Counted from the stretch's first letter, positions 8,822 through 19,147 are shown. The stretch: 64,000 nt of DNA from Paragemmobacter ruber (GCF_009908315.1 NZ_JAAATW010000003.1:62001-126000), one strand, 5' to 3'. Made by a program: numbers and translations. The notes: a model not told the origin generated them from the sequence alone.

Positions 8822-11044
8822 TCATCGCCTGCACATGCGCGCCGGTCCCGCCTCGGTCCCGCCGCCAAAGCCCAGCAATTCGATCGACAGATCGACCGTC
8901 GTGCCTGGCCGCACAGTAGTGGATGACGTGAACCGACGCGAGAGAGAAAGATCGACCAGCATGCACTCGTTCTTGAAGGTCAGGCCGAAGTCGGCACTGC
9001 TGTACTGGTCGGCCTCAAAGTCATAGCGGCCCGAAGCCTTGGCCTGCCACCCCGGGCTGATCTGATAGCCGGCGCCCACCACAAGATCGGACACACGGCT
9101 TGGCCGGGATTCCGCCAGATCGGCGATCGACCAGATATAGCCCGTGTTCAGCCAGAGGTCGGGTGTGGCATATTCCGCCAGAACCTCGCCGCGTGTGACA
9201 GACAGATCGTTGTCGGCGATCATCCGCCCGGCAAGGTTCAGGCCGCCCGATGTTTCCGCCGTCACGGCCAAGAGCCAGTCCGACGTGCTGCCCGACAGGC
9301 CCGAGGCGTCCGAGAAACCAGCGACGGGATCATCGCGGAAAACCCGGCCCGCCGTCACCCCGAGCGACCAGCCCGCCGGATCAATCCGCGTCCAGCTTAC
9401 GCCCAGATTGGCGCGCAGGCCCGTTTCCACGGCGTCATTGCCCGGAAAACGGTTGAGGGAGAAGAGGTTCGCCTCATCGAATTCCACCAGACGGCTGTCC
9501 TCGTTCGGGATCAGCCCGTCTTGGGCATCGGCCCAGACGATCTGCGCTACGGGTTCGATCACCTGCGCCACACCATCGGCCCCGGCGCGCACTAGGGGCC
9601 AGCGCAGTTCCACCGCCCCCGCGCCATAAAGGCGTGACTCGCGCCCGCCATAGATGGCGTCGTCGGTGATGTTGAAGGTATCAAGCCGCGCCTCGCCCAG
9701 TGCGGCCAGAACCATGCCGTTCTGCGTGACCCAGTCCTTGCGCCAATCCACGCCAAAGGACAGACGCTGCATGTCCGACCCTTCGGCGATGTCATCGGGT
9801 TCCAGCGGATTGGGATCATCCAGCGGGTTCGACGATTGCCGCGTATGGGTGTGGCTGCCAAAGCGGAAGGCACCCTCACCCCCCAGGGCGCCAAGGCGGA
9901 AGCGCTGCACATAGGTGGAATCGGTGACGAGATAGGGCGTGGCAGACGGGAAATCGTCGGCGCGCAGCGTGTCGAAGTTGATGATCCGGGCCGCGATATA
10001 TTCATCGCGGCGCACGCGATCCACCTGAATGGTGTTGGTCAACCGGTCGGTGTCGCTGATGCCGTAATCGGTCAGGTAGGCGTCATCGCTGACCGCCTCG
10101 CCATGGAAGGCCAGCCTGTAGCCACGCGGCAGGCGGAAGAGGCCATCTGCCACCAGATAACCGCGCGTGTCATTGGGCTGGATCCTGTCGCGGGACAGCG
10201 TGCCCGTCACCGCGATGCTGCCCGTCTCGAAGGCCTGCCGATACCGCACTTCCAGCGACCGCGCGCCGTTGGTGGTGATGGTGGGTGAAAATGTCAGATC
10301 GCGCGACGGGCCGAGCGTCACGAAATAAGGCAGGGTGATCCCGGTGCCGAGGTCGGTGCGGTTGGTGAACTTCGGCATCAGAAAGCCGTTGCTGCGATCC
10401 AGCGTCGGGTCCGGGATGCGCAGGCGCGGAATGTAGAGAACCGGCACACCGCCAAAGCGAAGCTGTGCGCGGTCAAAGTAGATCTGCTGTTCCGCCTGAT
10501 CGTGCAGCACGCGCTTGGCGCGGATCTCCCACAGCGGGGTGCTGCTGCCTGCGCAGATCCTGCAGCTTGAGGCAACGGCGTTGTCCAGTTGCAGAAAGCG
10601 CCCCTCGCTGCGCACCATCTGCGCAGAGGCCATCTGCAATTGCTGGTTCAGCACCACCCGCGCGCTTTGCAGGATGCCTTCGGTCAGGTCCGATGCAAGA
10701 TCGGCCTGCGCCGCCACGATCACGGTGGATCCTTCTTCATCGGTCAGCCGGATCGGGCCTTCGATGCGCAACTGATCGCTGGATTGATCGAACACGATCC
10801 GCTGCGCCGTCATGCGGCGGCCCTGATAGAACACTTCAACCGATCCTTCGGCGATCAGGCGCTGGTCGCCCGCAATCTCCAGCCGGTCGGCGATCAGGGT
10901 GGCGGCTTCCTGTGCCTGGAGACCGCCCGGCGCGGTGGAGGCCAGCAGAGCCGCAACAGAAAGGGCCAGCGCCAGCGGGCGCAACGCGCCAAAGCGGCGC
11001 GGCTTGCGGCGGCAGAAATCGGGACCGCGCGCCATGTCAGCCAT
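8822..11044 (-). CDS. lptD: LPS-assembly outer membrane protein LptD
   Basis: The outer-membrane beta-barrel that inserts lipopolysaccharide into the outer leaflet, 740 aa. A signal peptide (cleavage near residue 44, GLQA-QE) is followed by an OstA/LptA-like jellyroll domain (about 46-180, with LIADRLEIAGDQRLIAEGSVEV) and the LptD barrel. Cysteines are few; the pair in SCRICAG near residue 160 may matter for disulfide-dependent assembly. The start is either ATG 11044, overlapping the lptG stop by 8 bp, or ATG 11035, one base after that stop (TGACATG). Both imply coupling to lptG. Confidence 0.95.
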   Translation of the reverse strand: MADMARGPDFCRRKPRRFGALRPLALALSVAALLASTAPGGLQAQEAATLIADRLEIAGDQRLIAEGSVEVFYQGRRMTAQRIVFDQSSDQLRIEGPIRLTDEEGSTVIVAAQADLASDLTEGILQSARVVLNQQLQMASAQMVRSEGRFLQLDNAVASSCRICAGSSTPLWEIRAKRVLHDQAEQQIYFDRAQLRFGGVPVLYIPRLRIPDPTLDRSNGFLMPKFTNRTDLGTGITLPYFVTLGPSRDLTFSPTITTNGARSLEVRYRQAFETGSIAVTGTLSRDRIQPNDTRGYLVADGLFRLPRGYRLAFHGEAVSDDAYLTDYGISDTDRLTNTIQVDRVRRDEYIAARIINFDTLRADDFPSATPYLVTDSTYVQRFRLGALGGEGAFRFGSHTHTRQSSNPLDDPNPLEPDDIAEGSDMQRLSFGVDWRKDWVTQNGMVLAALGEARLDTFNITDDAIYGGRESRLYGAGAVELRWPLVRAGADGVAQVIEPVAQIVWADAQDGLIPNEDSRLVEFDEANLFSLNRFPGNDAVETGLRANLGVSWTRIDPAGWSLGVTAGRVFRDDPVAGFSDASGLSGSTSDWLLAVTAETSGGLNLAGRMIADNDLSVTRGEVLAEYATPDLWLNTGYIWSIADLAESRPSRVSDLVVGAGYQISPGWQAKASGRYDFEADQYSSADFGLTFKNECMLVDLSLSRRFTSSTTVRPGTTVDLSIELLGFGGGTEAGPARMCRR

Positions 11045-12134
11045 CCTCCAGATGCAGCAGCAGACCCAGCGCCATCATGGTGGCGACCACGGGCGGGGCC
11101 CAAGCGGCCAGCGCCACGGGGATCTGCCCGTTCTCGCCCAGCACTTGCGCGAAGTTGCGCAGGAAAAAGATCGCAAAGCCGCTGAGAACGGCAAAAAGGA
11201 CCAGCGTCCCGGTCTTGCCAAAGCGGGCATGGCGCATGGTAAAGCCTGCCGCCACCAAGACCATGGCCGCCAGAAGCAGCGGCTGGGCAAGCTCCATCTG
11301 GAACCACACCTGATGCGCCCGCGCCGAAAAGCCTGCGCGTTCAAGCCCGGCGATATAGGCGGGCAGGGACCAGAAGGGGATCGCAGAGGGCGATCCGAAA
11401 CTGTCGCGGATGCCTTCCCGCGTCAGGTCCGACGGCAGGGTGCTGCCATCGGCCAGCCGTTCAGAGGCCTGTTCGGGATTGCGCGCGGTCAGATCCCAGC
11501 GCTTTGCCCCTTCCAGAACCCACGCCCCCGGCTGGAGCCGCGCCACCGTCGCCTCGATCCGGGCAGAGGGAAGGCCTTCGGGATCGAGCAGCAGGAAGCT
11601 CACGCCATAGAGTTCCGTCCCATCCTGATTGGTGCGGGCAGCCTGAATCACCGTCTGGCCGTTTCCATCGCCCTGCCGCAGCCAAAGCCCGTTTTCGGAC
11701 ACCGACAGCACGCTGCCGCCGCCCCGCGCGATATCGGCCTGCACGCTGTCATGCCGCTTGATCGTGGCGGCGACGAAAGGGTTGACCAACGCCACCGCCA
11801 CCAGCCCGCAGATCAGCGCGGTGACCACAGGCGCGATCAGGAAGCGCAGGCCAGACCGGCCCGCCGCCCGCACCACTACAAGCTCGCTCGACCGGGCCAG
11901 CGCCATGAACAGCGCGATCGCCGCCAGCACAACAATCAGCGGCAGGATGCGGTAGAGGCTTTCGGGAACATTCAGCGCGGCAAGGTGCAGCGCTCCGAAG
12001 AGGCCCGCATCGCTTTGCGTCAGGCGGCGCAGCTGATCAATCGTGTCGATCAGAAGCATGATGCCGAAGAACACGCCAAGGACGACCAGAAAGGTCGTCA
12101 TGAAGCGGCGCGCGATGTAAAGGCTGAGCGTCAT
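11037..12134 (-). CDS. lptG: LPS export ABC transporter permease LptG
   Basis: Inner-membrane half of the LptB2FG exporter, 365 aa, YjgP/YjgQ family: a cluster of membrane helices at each end with a periplasmic beta-jellyroll domain between (about residues 120-260). It starts MTLSLYIARRF, the usual LptG/LptF opening. The ATG at 12134 overlaps the lptF stop by 4 bp (ATGA). The partner ATPase lptB and the periplasmic lptA/lptC are not in this window. Confidence 0.95.
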   Translation of the reverse strand: MTLSLYIARRFMTTFLVVLGVFFGIMLLIDTIDQLRRLTQSDAGLFGALHLAALNVPESLYRILPLIVVLAAIALFMALARSSELVVVRAAGRSGLRFLIAPVVTALICGLVAVALVNPFVAATIKRHDSVQADIARGGGSVLSVSENGLWLRQGDGNGQTVIQAARTNQDGTELYGVSFLLLDPEGLPSARIEATVARLQPGAWVLEGAKRWDLTARNPEQASERLADGSTLPSDLTREGIRDSFGSPSAIPFWSLPAYIAGLERAGFSARAHQVWFQMELAQPLLLAAMVLVAAGFTMRHARFGKTGTLVLFAVLSGFAIFFLRNFAQVLGENGQIPVALAAWAPPVVATMMALGLLLHLEDG

Positions 12135-13252
12135 GCCAGCGCCCCCCGCACCCGGCGCGGGCGTTGCGCCACAAAAAGTAGCAGGGCCGCGATCGCGAAA
12201 CCTGCCAGCGGTGCGGCGTATACGGCGGGCCAAAGCCGTGCGTCCCGCAGGGCCGCGGCCGATCCGGTGGTATTTAGCAGTTGCAGGAAGATCAGGATCC
12301 CCACCGCGCCGAGGATCTGCCGCCACAATCCGAACCGGCTGAACGCACCGACAAGCAGGGTAGCAAATCCCACTAGTGCCGCCGCCGCGCTGAGGAAGGG
12401 CTGGGCGAGGCGGCTGTGGATTTCTTGCAGGATCGTCACCCGCTCGGCCCCGGTCAAGGCCTGCAGCGCGGCGCGGTCGGTGGTGATCAGTTCCAGTGTC
12501 GTCAGGTGTTCGGCGGGCGTCAGTGTCCGTTCGTCGCCCGCCAGCATGCCAGACAGGTTGTAGGTCACGTCGGCAAAGCGTGTGACCGACAGGTTTTGCC
12601 GCTCGTCCCGCGTCAGCGTCTGCGCGATCCCGTCAAACATCAGCAGCGTCGGCCCGTTCTCGCCGCGCGCCAGCAGCGCCCGGCGCGCGGTGTAGGTCGT
12701 GCGCTCTGTCGTGCTGCGTTCGTCCGACAGGAAGATGTCGCGCAATTCGCCCGTCTGGGTGATCTCGCGGATGTAGAGCGTCACGCCGGTGGCGGGATGC
12801 ATGAACTGGCCTTCGTTCAGATAGCGCGCGGTCACATTTTCGGACAGCGTCGCCTCACGCGCCGACAGCATGGCCGTGCTCCACGGCACCAGCACGTTCA
12901 TCAACGTCAGATGCAGCAGCGTGACAATCGCGCCGAAATAGAGCACCGGCCGCGCCAGACGAAAGGCCGAAAAACCCGTGGCCTGCATCACCACCAATTC
13001 GCTTTCCTGCGTCAGCCGGTTGGTCGCATAGACCGCCGCGGCAAAGGCCGCGATCGGCAGGACAAGGCGGATCACGTTGGGCAGCATCAGCAGCGAGAAT
13101 TCCAGAAACACCAGGGCGGAATGTCCATCGCCCAGCAGCCGGTCAAACAGGCCCACCGCCCGGTTGACCCAGTAGACAGACACAAGCACTAGGGCAAAGA
13201 AGCCGAACAGCGCAACAAGTTGCGACAGTAGATATCTGTCGAATCTCGACAC
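12131..13252 (-). CDS. lptF: LPS export ABC transporter permease LptF
   Basis: Second permease of the LptB2FG exporter, 373 aa, with the same layout as LptG; SRFDRYLLSQL at the N-terminus and ESELVVMQATGFS in the cytoplasmic loop are typical. The best start is GTG at 13252; the frame is open further up, but that part would run through the gap shared with pepA. It is the first gene of the lptF-lptG-lptD-surA-pdxA-rsmA run. The 158-bp gap to divergent pepA must hold its promoter, though I see no convincing -35/-10 pair. Confidence 0.94.
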   Translation of the reverse strand: MSRFDRYLLSQLVALFGFFALVLVSVYWVNRAVGLFDRLLGDGHSALVFLEFSLLMLPNVIRLVLPIAAFAAAVYATNRLTQESELVVMQATGFSAFRLARPVLYFGAIVTLLHLTLMNVLVPWSTAMLSAREATLSENVTARYLNEGQFMHPATGVTLYIREITQTGELRDIFLSDERSTTERTTYTARRALLARGENGPTLLMFDGIAQTLTRDERQNLSVTRFADVTYNLSGMLAGDERTLTPAEHLTTLELITTDRAALQALTGAERVTILQEIHSRLAQPFLSAAAALVGFATLLVGAFSRFGLWRQILGAVGILIFLQLLNTTGSAAALRDARLWPAVYAAPLAGFAIAALLLFVAQRPRRVRGALA

Positions 13253-13410
13253 GCCGACAATGCCCCTCGTTTCTTTCCTTTGGCGGAAACTATCGGAATT
13301 CCCCGGCGGGGAAAACTCATATCTGGTCAATCCCGGACGGCACAGGTAGCGTTTTGCCGATAATCGCGCGCGCCCCCCACGGGCGCCGCATCCTGCCGGA
13401 GACTTCACCC

Positions 13411-14883
13411 ATGACCCACCCCATTCCGATCCAGTTCCGCCCCGTCGATCTGGAGGCCTTGCCCCGCGTCACCGGGCGGATCGTGGCCTTTGCCAGCGGC
13501 CCCGGCGCGATGAGCCCGGGCCTGCGGCGGCTGGATCGGCTGACGCGCGGGGCGGTGGGGCGGATGTTGAACCATGAGGCCTTCGACAAGCTGAAACCCG
13601 GTGAGGCGGTGGAAATGGCCTGGCCTTCGGGATTGCAGGCCGATGCGCTGCAGATCGTGCGCCTGCCGCGCCGCGCGGACCGGGCCGCCGCGCGCAAGGC
13701 GGGCGGTGTGATCGGGCGGGCGCTGTCGCCCGCTGGTTGCACGGTGCTGGCCGAAGGCCAGACGCAGGCGGCGGAAATAGCCTTTGGCGTGGCGATGCGG
13801 GCCTATGAATTCACCGCGCACAAGACGGGCGAACGCAAAGCCCCCGGTCCGATCGTCTTTCAGGTGTCCGATCCCGAAGCGGTGGCCGCCGCCGCAGCGC
13901 CCGGTGCCGCCGTGGCGGAGGGCGTGTTCTTCACCCGCGATCTGGTGAACGAACCGGCCAACATCCTGACCACGCATGATTTTGCCGCCCGGCTGGCCGC
14001 GATGCAGGAGCTTGGCCTTGATGTCGAGATCCTTGAGGAAGAGGCGCTGACCAAGCTTGGCATGGGGGCGCTTCTCGGCGTCGGGCAGGGGTCGGAAAGC
14101 CCGTCCAAGGTGGTGGTCATGCAATGGAATGGCGGGGCCAAGGGCGAGGCACCGCTCGCGCTGGTGGGCAAGGGCGTGGTGTTCGATACGGGCGGCATCT
14201 CGATCAAACCGGCGGGCGGGATGGAAGAGATGACGATGGATATGGGCGGGGCCGGTGTGGTGGCGGGCGTCATGCGCACGCTCGCCCTGCGCAAGGCCCG
14301 CGCCAATGTCGTGGGTCTGGTCGGGCTGGTCGAGAACATGCCCGACGGGCGCGCGCAGCGCCCGGGTGATGTGGTGCGCACGATGAAGGGCGACACGGTC
14401 GAGGTCATCAACACCGATGCCGAAGGCCGCCTCGTTCTGGCCGATGTGATGTGGTACGCGCAGGAGCGGTTCAAGCCGGTGGGGATGATCGACCTTGCCA
14501 CGCTGACCGGGGCGATCATCATCGCGCTCGGGCACGAAAACACGGGCGTCTTTTCCAACAATGACGATCTGTGCGACGCCCTTCTGAAGGCCGCCAGGGC
14601 CGAGGGCGAGGGCGCGTGGCGGATGCCCATGGGCGATGCCTATGACGCCAAGCTGAAATCGCGGATCGCCGACATGATGAATGTGGGCGGGCGCGATGGC
14701 GGGGCGATCACGGCGGCGCAGTTCCTGCAGCGCTTCGTGAAGCCCGACATGCCGTGGTGCCATCTCGACATTGCAGGTACGGCGCTTCTGAAATCCGACA
14801 GCACGCTGGCGCCAAAGGGGGCCACGGGTTGGGGCGTGATGACGCTGGACCGCCTGATCCGCGACAGGTTCGAGGCGAAATGA
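13411..14883 (+). CDS. pepA: leucyl aminopeptidase (M17)
   Basis: Cytosolic di-zinc aminopeptidase of family M17, 490 aa. The C-terminal catalytic domain carries GKGVVFDTGGISIKP (about 253-267) and the signature NTDAEGRL (334-341), which includes metal ligands and the catalytic arginine. The N-terminal domain is the usual macro-like fold. The ATG at 13411 follows a weak ribosome site; the open frame upstream lacks conserved sequence. The gene is followed 7 bp later by holC, an arrangement common in proteobacteria. Confidence 0.95.
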   Translation: MTHPIPIQFRPVDLEALPRVTGRIVAFASGPGAMSPGLRRLDRLTRGAVGRMLNHEAFDKLKPGEAVEMAWPSGLQADALQIVRLPRRADRAAARKAGGVIGRALSPAGCTVLAEGQTQAAEIAFGVAMRAYEFTAHKTGERKAPGPIVFQVSDPEAVAAAAAPGAAVAEGVFFTRDLVNEPANILTTHDFAARLAAMQELGLDVEILEEEALTKLGMGALLGVGQGSESPSKVVVMQWNGGAKGEAPLALVGKGVVFDTGGISIKPAGGMEEMTMDMGGAGVVAGVMRTLALRKARANVVGLVGLVENMPDGRAQRPGDVVRTMKGDTVEVINTDAEGRLVLADVMWYAQERFKPVGMIDLATLTGAIIIALGHENTGVFSNNDDLCDALLKAARAEGEGAWRMPMGDAYDAKLKSRIADMMNVGGRDGGAITAAQFLQRFVKPDMPWCHLDIAGTALLKSDSTLAPKGATGWGVMTLDRLIRDRFEAK

Positions 14884-14890
14884 CCCCGCC

Positions 14891-15358
14891 ATGGGCGTGG
14901 TGATGTTCTATCATCTGACGCGCTCTTCGGTTGAGGAGACGCTTGTGATGCTGCTGCCCCGGGCGGTGGCGCAAGGCTGGCGCGTCATGCTGCGCGGGGG
15001 GGACCGCGCGGCGCTTGAGGCGCTGGATACGCGGCTCTGGACGCTGGAAAGCCTGCCCTTTCTGCCCCATGGGATGGAGGGCGGGCCGCATGACGCCGAC
15101 CAGCCGGTTCTGATCGGGCAGGGGGCCATCACAAACGGCGCGCAGGGGCTGTTCCTGATTGACGGGGCGGCGACAGGCCCCGCCGAGGCGCGGCCCTTGG
15201 AACGGGTGTGGCTGCTTTTCGACGGCAATGACGGGGGGCAGCTGTCGGCGGCGCGGCAGAAATGGAAGGCGCTGACAGAGGCAGGGCTGGCGGCGCAATA
15301 CTGGTCAGAAGAAAGCGGGCGCTGGGAGAAGAAGGCCGAAAAGCCCGGCGCGGCCTGA
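14891..15358 (+). CDS. holC: DNA polymerase III chi subunit
   Basis: Chi subunit of the clamp-loader complex, 155 aa; it links DNA polymerase III to single-strand binding protein. It opens with FYHLTRSSVEETLVMLLPRA and has WTLESLPFLPHGM and PVLIGQG segments typical of the family. The start may be 14891 or the internal ATG at 14903, which gives the commoner N-terminus MFYHLTRS. It lies 7 bp after pepA and converges with the retropepsin gene, leaving only a 10-bp gap. Confidence 0.93.
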   Translation: MGVVMFYHLTRSSVEETLVMLLPRAVAQGWRVMLRGGDRAALEALDTRLWTLESLPFLPHGMEGGPHDADQPVLIGQGAITNGAQGLFLIDGAATGPAEARPLERVWLLFDGNDGGQLSAARQKWKALTEAGLAAQYWSEESGRWEKKAEKPGAA

Positions 15359-15368
15359 GCGGCTGGCG

Positions 15369-15944
15369 CTAGCGGCGCAGGATCATGCGGTCGCCCGCGA
15401 TCTCCACCCGGTAGAGCGACAGATAGTCCATGCCCAGAAGCGAATCCGTCATCTCGCCCTGGTTCACCCAAGCCGGAAAATTGGCGTCGGTATGGGGGCC
15501 GAGGGTGACGCTGGGCAGTTCAACCCGTGCTGTGCGGACGGTTCCGTTGGCGGTCTGCGCTGTGCCCAGATACATCAGTTCCGCAGGATCAATTCCCACG
15601 CGGCGGGCATCACGATCCGACAGCACCATGTTGGTGGCCCCGGTATCTGCGAGGAACTGCACGGGCGTGCCGTTTACCTCAAGCGTCAGGTAGTAATGCC
15701 CGTCTTCGGCGCGCGGCACCTCGATCGCGCCGGCGTCCGAAATCATCTGCCGGGGCGCGATATCGCTGCGCAGGTCGTTCCACAGACCATAGCCCGCCAT
15801 CACGCCGATGAAGATCAGGCCCCATGCGGCGGCGGTGCGCAGCGCTTCGCCCATGCGTTTGCGATATTCGACAAGCACCCAGCCCCCGACTGCGACCAGC
15901 AGCAGAAGAAGGTAGAAAAGACGGGCGATACTGTCAGAATCCAT
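15369..15944 (-). CDS. TIGR02281-type membrane-anchored retropepsin-like aspartic protease
   Basis: A 191-aa protein with two predicted membrane helices (about residues 9-26 and 38-54), then a single retropepsin-like domain. The catalytic motif is LADTGAT, with Asp at residue 100; DSLLGMDYLSLYRVEI near the end is the conserved second half of the fold. As with retroviral proteases, one domain implies an active dimer. The anchor places the domain on the periplasmic side or at the membrane face. The substrate is unknown. It stands alone between holC and the MarC gene. Confidence 0.85.
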   Translation of the reverse strand: MDSDSIARLFYLLLLLVAVGGWVLVEYRKRMGEALRTAAAWGLIFIGVMAGYGLWNDLRSDIAPRQMISDAGAIEVPRAEDGHYYLTLEVNGTPVQFLADTGATNMVLSDRDARRVGIDPAELMYLGTAQTANGTVRTARVELPSVTLGPHTDANFPAWVNQGEMTDSLLGMDYLSLYRVEIAGDRMILRR

Positions 15945-16001
15945 GCGCGCGATCCGGTGATTTCCTGCCGATATGGGGGGGCAGGACGGTGAAGGGAAGG
16001 G

Positions 16002-16619
16002 TCAGCCGATCAGACCGGTACCCTTGACCCCGTCGATCACGAATTGCACCGACAGCGCGGCCAGCAGCATCCCCAGCAGGCGCGTGATCACGATGGTGCC
16101 CGTGCGGCCCAAGAGCCGCTCCAGCGGTGGTGACGCCAGGAGGAACAGAAAGGTGGTCAACAGCACCAGCACCATCAGCGCCAGCACGGCAAAGGTGCCG
16201 GGCCATCCCGGCGCCTCGCCCACCAGCAGGATCATGGTCGCAATCGCCCCCGGCCCCGCGATCAGCGGCGTCGCCAGCGGGAAGACGGAAGGATCATGGT
16301 CGGGGTCGGTTTTCTGATCCTCGCGCCGCTTGGTGCGGCGTTCGAACAGCATGTCGAGCGCGGTCAGGAACAGAAGGATCCCGCCCGCGATGCGGAAGGC
16401 GGGCATGGAGATGCCGACGAAGGCAAGGATCGACTCGCCCGCCAGCCCGAAGAGCAGCAGCAGAAAACCCGCGATCAGGCAGGCCCGACGGGCAAGGCGG
16501 CGGCGATGCGCCGCGTCCGCGCCTTGGGTCAGGGCGATGAACAGGGGCACCAGACCGGGCGGGTCGATGACCACGAAGAGCGTGGCGAAGGCGGTGATCA
16601 GGAAAGCGGCTTCGGGCAA
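16002..16619 (-). CDS. MarC family integral membrane protein
   Basis: A 205-aa membrane protein of the MarC family with about six hydrophobic helices; FVVIDPPGLVPLFIAL near the N-terminus and ATPLIAGPGAIATMIL in the middle are the family's two signature repeats. The family's function is not settled (the former antibiotic-resistance role is not supported). The start appears to be TTG at 16619: an ACCGGAGGT ribosome site lies six bases upstream, and no ATG or GTG precedes the conserved first helix. Confidence 0.85.
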   Translation of the reverse strand: MPEAAFLITAFATLFVVIDPPGLVPLFIALTQGADAAHRRRLARRACLIAGFLLLLFGLAGESILAFVGISMPAFRIAGGILLFLTALDMLFERRTKRREDQKTDPDHDPSVFPLATPLIAGPGAIATMILLVGEAPGWPGTFAVLALMVLVLLTTFLFLLASPPLERLLGRTGTIVITRLLGMLLAALSVQFVIDGVKGTGLIG

Positions 16620-16679
16620 GGGTGACCTCCGGTTCGGTGCAGCCTAGAGGCGGATGGGGCGGGCAGGCAAGCGGCGCGA

Positions 16680-17138
16680 TCAGACGATCCGTGGGCCGAG
16701 GGTGGCGGGGTCGATCCCCGGGGTGGACCAGAAATCGGCCGCGAACGGGGGCAGCCTTGACAGGACCCGGTCAAGGTCTTCGCGCAGGACGGCGCGGCGC
16801 AGGGCACAGGCGGTGGCGGCCACGCAGTTTTCGGGCGTGACATTGTGGTGGCGGCGCAGGGCGCGGGCTTCGGCCGTCCAGTCGGCACGGGTGCCGGGTG
16901 GGATGACCGGATCGGACAGGTTCCAGTCGGCCACGAAAAGCGCACGCAGGACCGAAGGCAGAATCTGTGCGAAATCAATCGCCTGCTGAGGCGTCAACCG
17001 CCGCCGGAACGCCCGCAGCACACCTTCCACTGCGGTGAAGGTTGTGTTGTCGGTGGGCGTGTCCATCGCGTCTTTTGCATCCGCCAGAAAGGCCTGCCAT
17101 TCGCGCGTCGCCTGGCGATAGGTCCACGGCATAGGCAT
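16680..17138 (-). CDS. DUF2267 domain-containing protein
   Basis: A 152-aa soluble protein recognised as DUF2267 by its opening (TYRQATREWQAFLADAKDA), the NTTFTAVEGVLRAFRRRL stretch and QILPSVLRALFVADW. The fold is expected to be all-helical; no catalytic residues are evident and no function is known. It follows the ABC-F gene after only 3 bp on the same strand, so it is probably cotranscribed. The ATG at 17138 is used; another ATG two codons later is equally possible. Confidence 0.75.
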   Translation of the reverse strand: MPMPWTYRQATREWQAFLADAKDAMDTPTDNTTFTAVEGVLRAFRRRLTPQQAIDFAQILPSVLRALFVADWNLSDPVIPPGTRADWTAEARALRRHHNVTPENCVAATACALRRAVLREDLDRVLSRLPPFAADFWSTPGIDPATLGPRIV

Positions 17139-17141
17139 GGG

Positions 17142-18995
17142 TCATGCCGCCTCGGCCTGATCGAGCTTTTCCTGCGCGGCGAGCCACAGCGCCTCGGCGC
17201 GATCCAGCGCCTCCATCACCTCTGCGTATTTCCGGTTCCAGGTTTCCAGCTCGCCGATCCGCGCGGCCTCGTACAGGTCTGGGTCGGCCAGTTTGGTGGC
17301 CAGCTTGTCGCGCATGTCGTTGATCTTGGCGAGGCGGTCTTCGCATTTGCGCACCTCGGCGCGCAGGGCGAGGATTTCGTCTCGGCTGGCTTTCTTCGGT
17401 TTATCAACGGGTTTTGCGGAGATCTTCACGTCGTCATCGCCGGCCAGCAGCATCCGGCGATAGGCTTCCAGATCATCGATGTAAGGCGCGACGGCCCCGC
17501 CCTTGACCAGCCAGAGCCGATCGGCCACCAGCGACAGCAGGTGCATGTCGTGGCTGACAAGGATCACCGCGCCGGGATATTCGGTCAGCGCCTCGACCAG
17601 CGCCTCGCGGCTTTCCATGTCGAGGTGGTTGGTCGGTTCGTCGAGGATCAGAAGGTGCGGCGCGTCGATCGTGGCGAGCAGGAGCGACAGCCGCGCCTTC
17701 TGCCCGCCCGAGAGGCGGCCCACCACGGTATCGGCCTGATCAGCCATCAGGCCGAAGCCCGCAAGCCGGGCGCGCAGGCGGGGCTGGCCTTCATCGGGGC
17801 GCAGGCGTTGAATATGTTGCAGCGGCGTTTCGTCGATGTGCAATTCATCGACCTGATGTTGGGCGAAATAGCCGATCCGCAGCTTGGACGAGCGGGTGAT
17901 GCGCCCCTCTGCCGCTTGAAGTTTGCCCGCCAAGAGTTTGGAAAGCGTGGATTTCCCTTCGCCATTCCGCCCGAGGAGGGCGATGCGGTCGTCCTGGTCA
18001 ATCCTTAAGGAAAGCTTGCGCAGCACCGGCGGGCCGCCATAGCCCACGGCCGCGCCTTCGAGGTTTATGATGGGGGGCGAGAGTTCTTCGGGCGCGGGAA
18101 AGGTGAAGACGACGCGCTTTGCCTCTTCCGGCGGTGTGATCGGCGTCATCTTTTCCAGCATCTTCACCCGGCTTTGCGCCTGCACGGCCTTGGATGCTTT
18201 TGCCTTGAACCGGTCAACGAAGGATTGCAGATGCGCGCGGCGGGCCTCTTGCTTTTTCGCCTCGGCCTGCAGGACGGCGCGGCGTTCGGCCATCTGGCGG
18301 GCGAACTGGTCGTAAGGCCCTGTCCAATATGTCAATTTCCGCTGATCCAGATGCAGGATCCCCTGCACGGCGCGGTTCAGAAGGCCCCGGTCGTGGCTGA
18401 TGATCAGCACGGTATGGGGGTATTTTTGCAAATACGCCTCAAGCCAGAGGGCGCCTTCGAGATCGAGGTAGTTGGTCGGTTCGTCGAGCAGCAGGAGATC
18501 GGGCTGGGAAAACAGCACGCCCGCCAGCGCCACGCGCATCCGCCAGCCGCCGGAAAAGCCGGAGCAGGGCATCAGTTGCTGTTCAGCATCGAAGCCTAAC
18601 CCCTTGAGAATACTGGAGGCCCGGCCCTCGGCGGACCAGGCGTCGATATCGGCGAGGCGGGCCTGAATTTCGGCGATGCGGTGGGGGTCGGTGGCGGTTT
18701 GGGATTCGGCCAGCAGGGCCGCGCGTTCGGTATCGGCGGCGAGCACGGTGTCGAGAAGCGAGGTTTCCGACGACGGCACCTCTTGCGCCACACCGCCGAT
18801 GCGGGCGCGGGCGGGCAGGGAGATGGACCCGCCTTCAAGCGCAAGTTCGCCGCGTATCAGCCTGAAAAGCGTGGTTTTTCCCGCGCCATTGCGGCCCACG
18901 AGGCCGACCTTGTGGCCGGTGGGAATGGTGGCGGAGGCGCCCTCGAACAGGGGGCGGCCTTCGACGGAATAGGTGATGGCGTCGATGCGTAACAT
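17142..18995 (-). CDS. ABC-F family ATPase (YheS/Uup type)
   Basis: Soluble twin-ATPase of the ABC-F family, 617 aa, acting on the ribosome rather than in transport (no membrane domain). The first Walker A is GRNGAGKTT (34-42), with signature [14 protein letters not shown] and Walker [14 protein letters not shown]. The second half repeats this with [22 protein letters not shown] and [12 protein letters not shown]. The linker has the basic [15 protein letters not shown] motif, and a charged C-terminal coiled coil follows (about 540-610). Overall closest to E. coli YheS by the [19 protein letters not shown] region. The exact role, translation factor or protection factor, cannot be read from sequence. 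Confidence 0.9.
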   Translation of the reverse strand: MLRIDAITYSVEGRPLFEGASATIPTGHKVGLVGRNGAGKTTLFRLIRGELALEGGSISLPARARIGGVAQEVPSSETSLLDTVLAADTERAALLAESQTATDPHRIAEIQARLADIDAWSAEGRASSILKGLGFDAEQQLMPCSGFSGGWRMRVALAGVLFSQPDLLLLDEPTNYLDLEGALWLEAYLQKYPHTVLIISHDRGLLNRAVQGILHLDQRKLTYWTGPYDQFARQMAERRAVLQAEAKKQEARRAHLQSFVDRFKAKASKAVQAQSRVKMLEKMTPITPPEEAKRVVFTFPAPEELSPPIINLEGAAVGYGGPPVLRKLSLRIDQDDRIALLGRNGEGKSTLSKLLAGKLQAAEGRITRSSKLRIGYFAQHQVDELHIDETPLQHIQRLRPDEGQPRLRARLAGFGLMADQADTVVGRLSGGQKARLSLLLATIDAPHLLILDEPTNHLDMESREALVEALTEYPGAVILVSHDMHLLSLVADRLWLVKGGAVAPYIDDLEAYRRMLLAGDDDVKISAKPVDKPKKASRDEILALRAEVRKCEDRLAKINDMRDKLATKLADPDLYEAARIGELETWNRKYAEVMEALDRAEALWLAAQEKLDQAEAA

Positions 18996-19147
18996 GGGAT
19001 CAGGGCTTGCCCTATGGGGGGCGCGGCGTCAATTGCAACGGTGGGGGCCGGTGTTCAGCACGGCGTGCAGCATCGTAGTGCAGCAAAGCGTATGCACGCG
19101 GCGCGCGGGGGATTTACGCTTTGGCGAGGTTCCGGTCCGGGGGCGGC

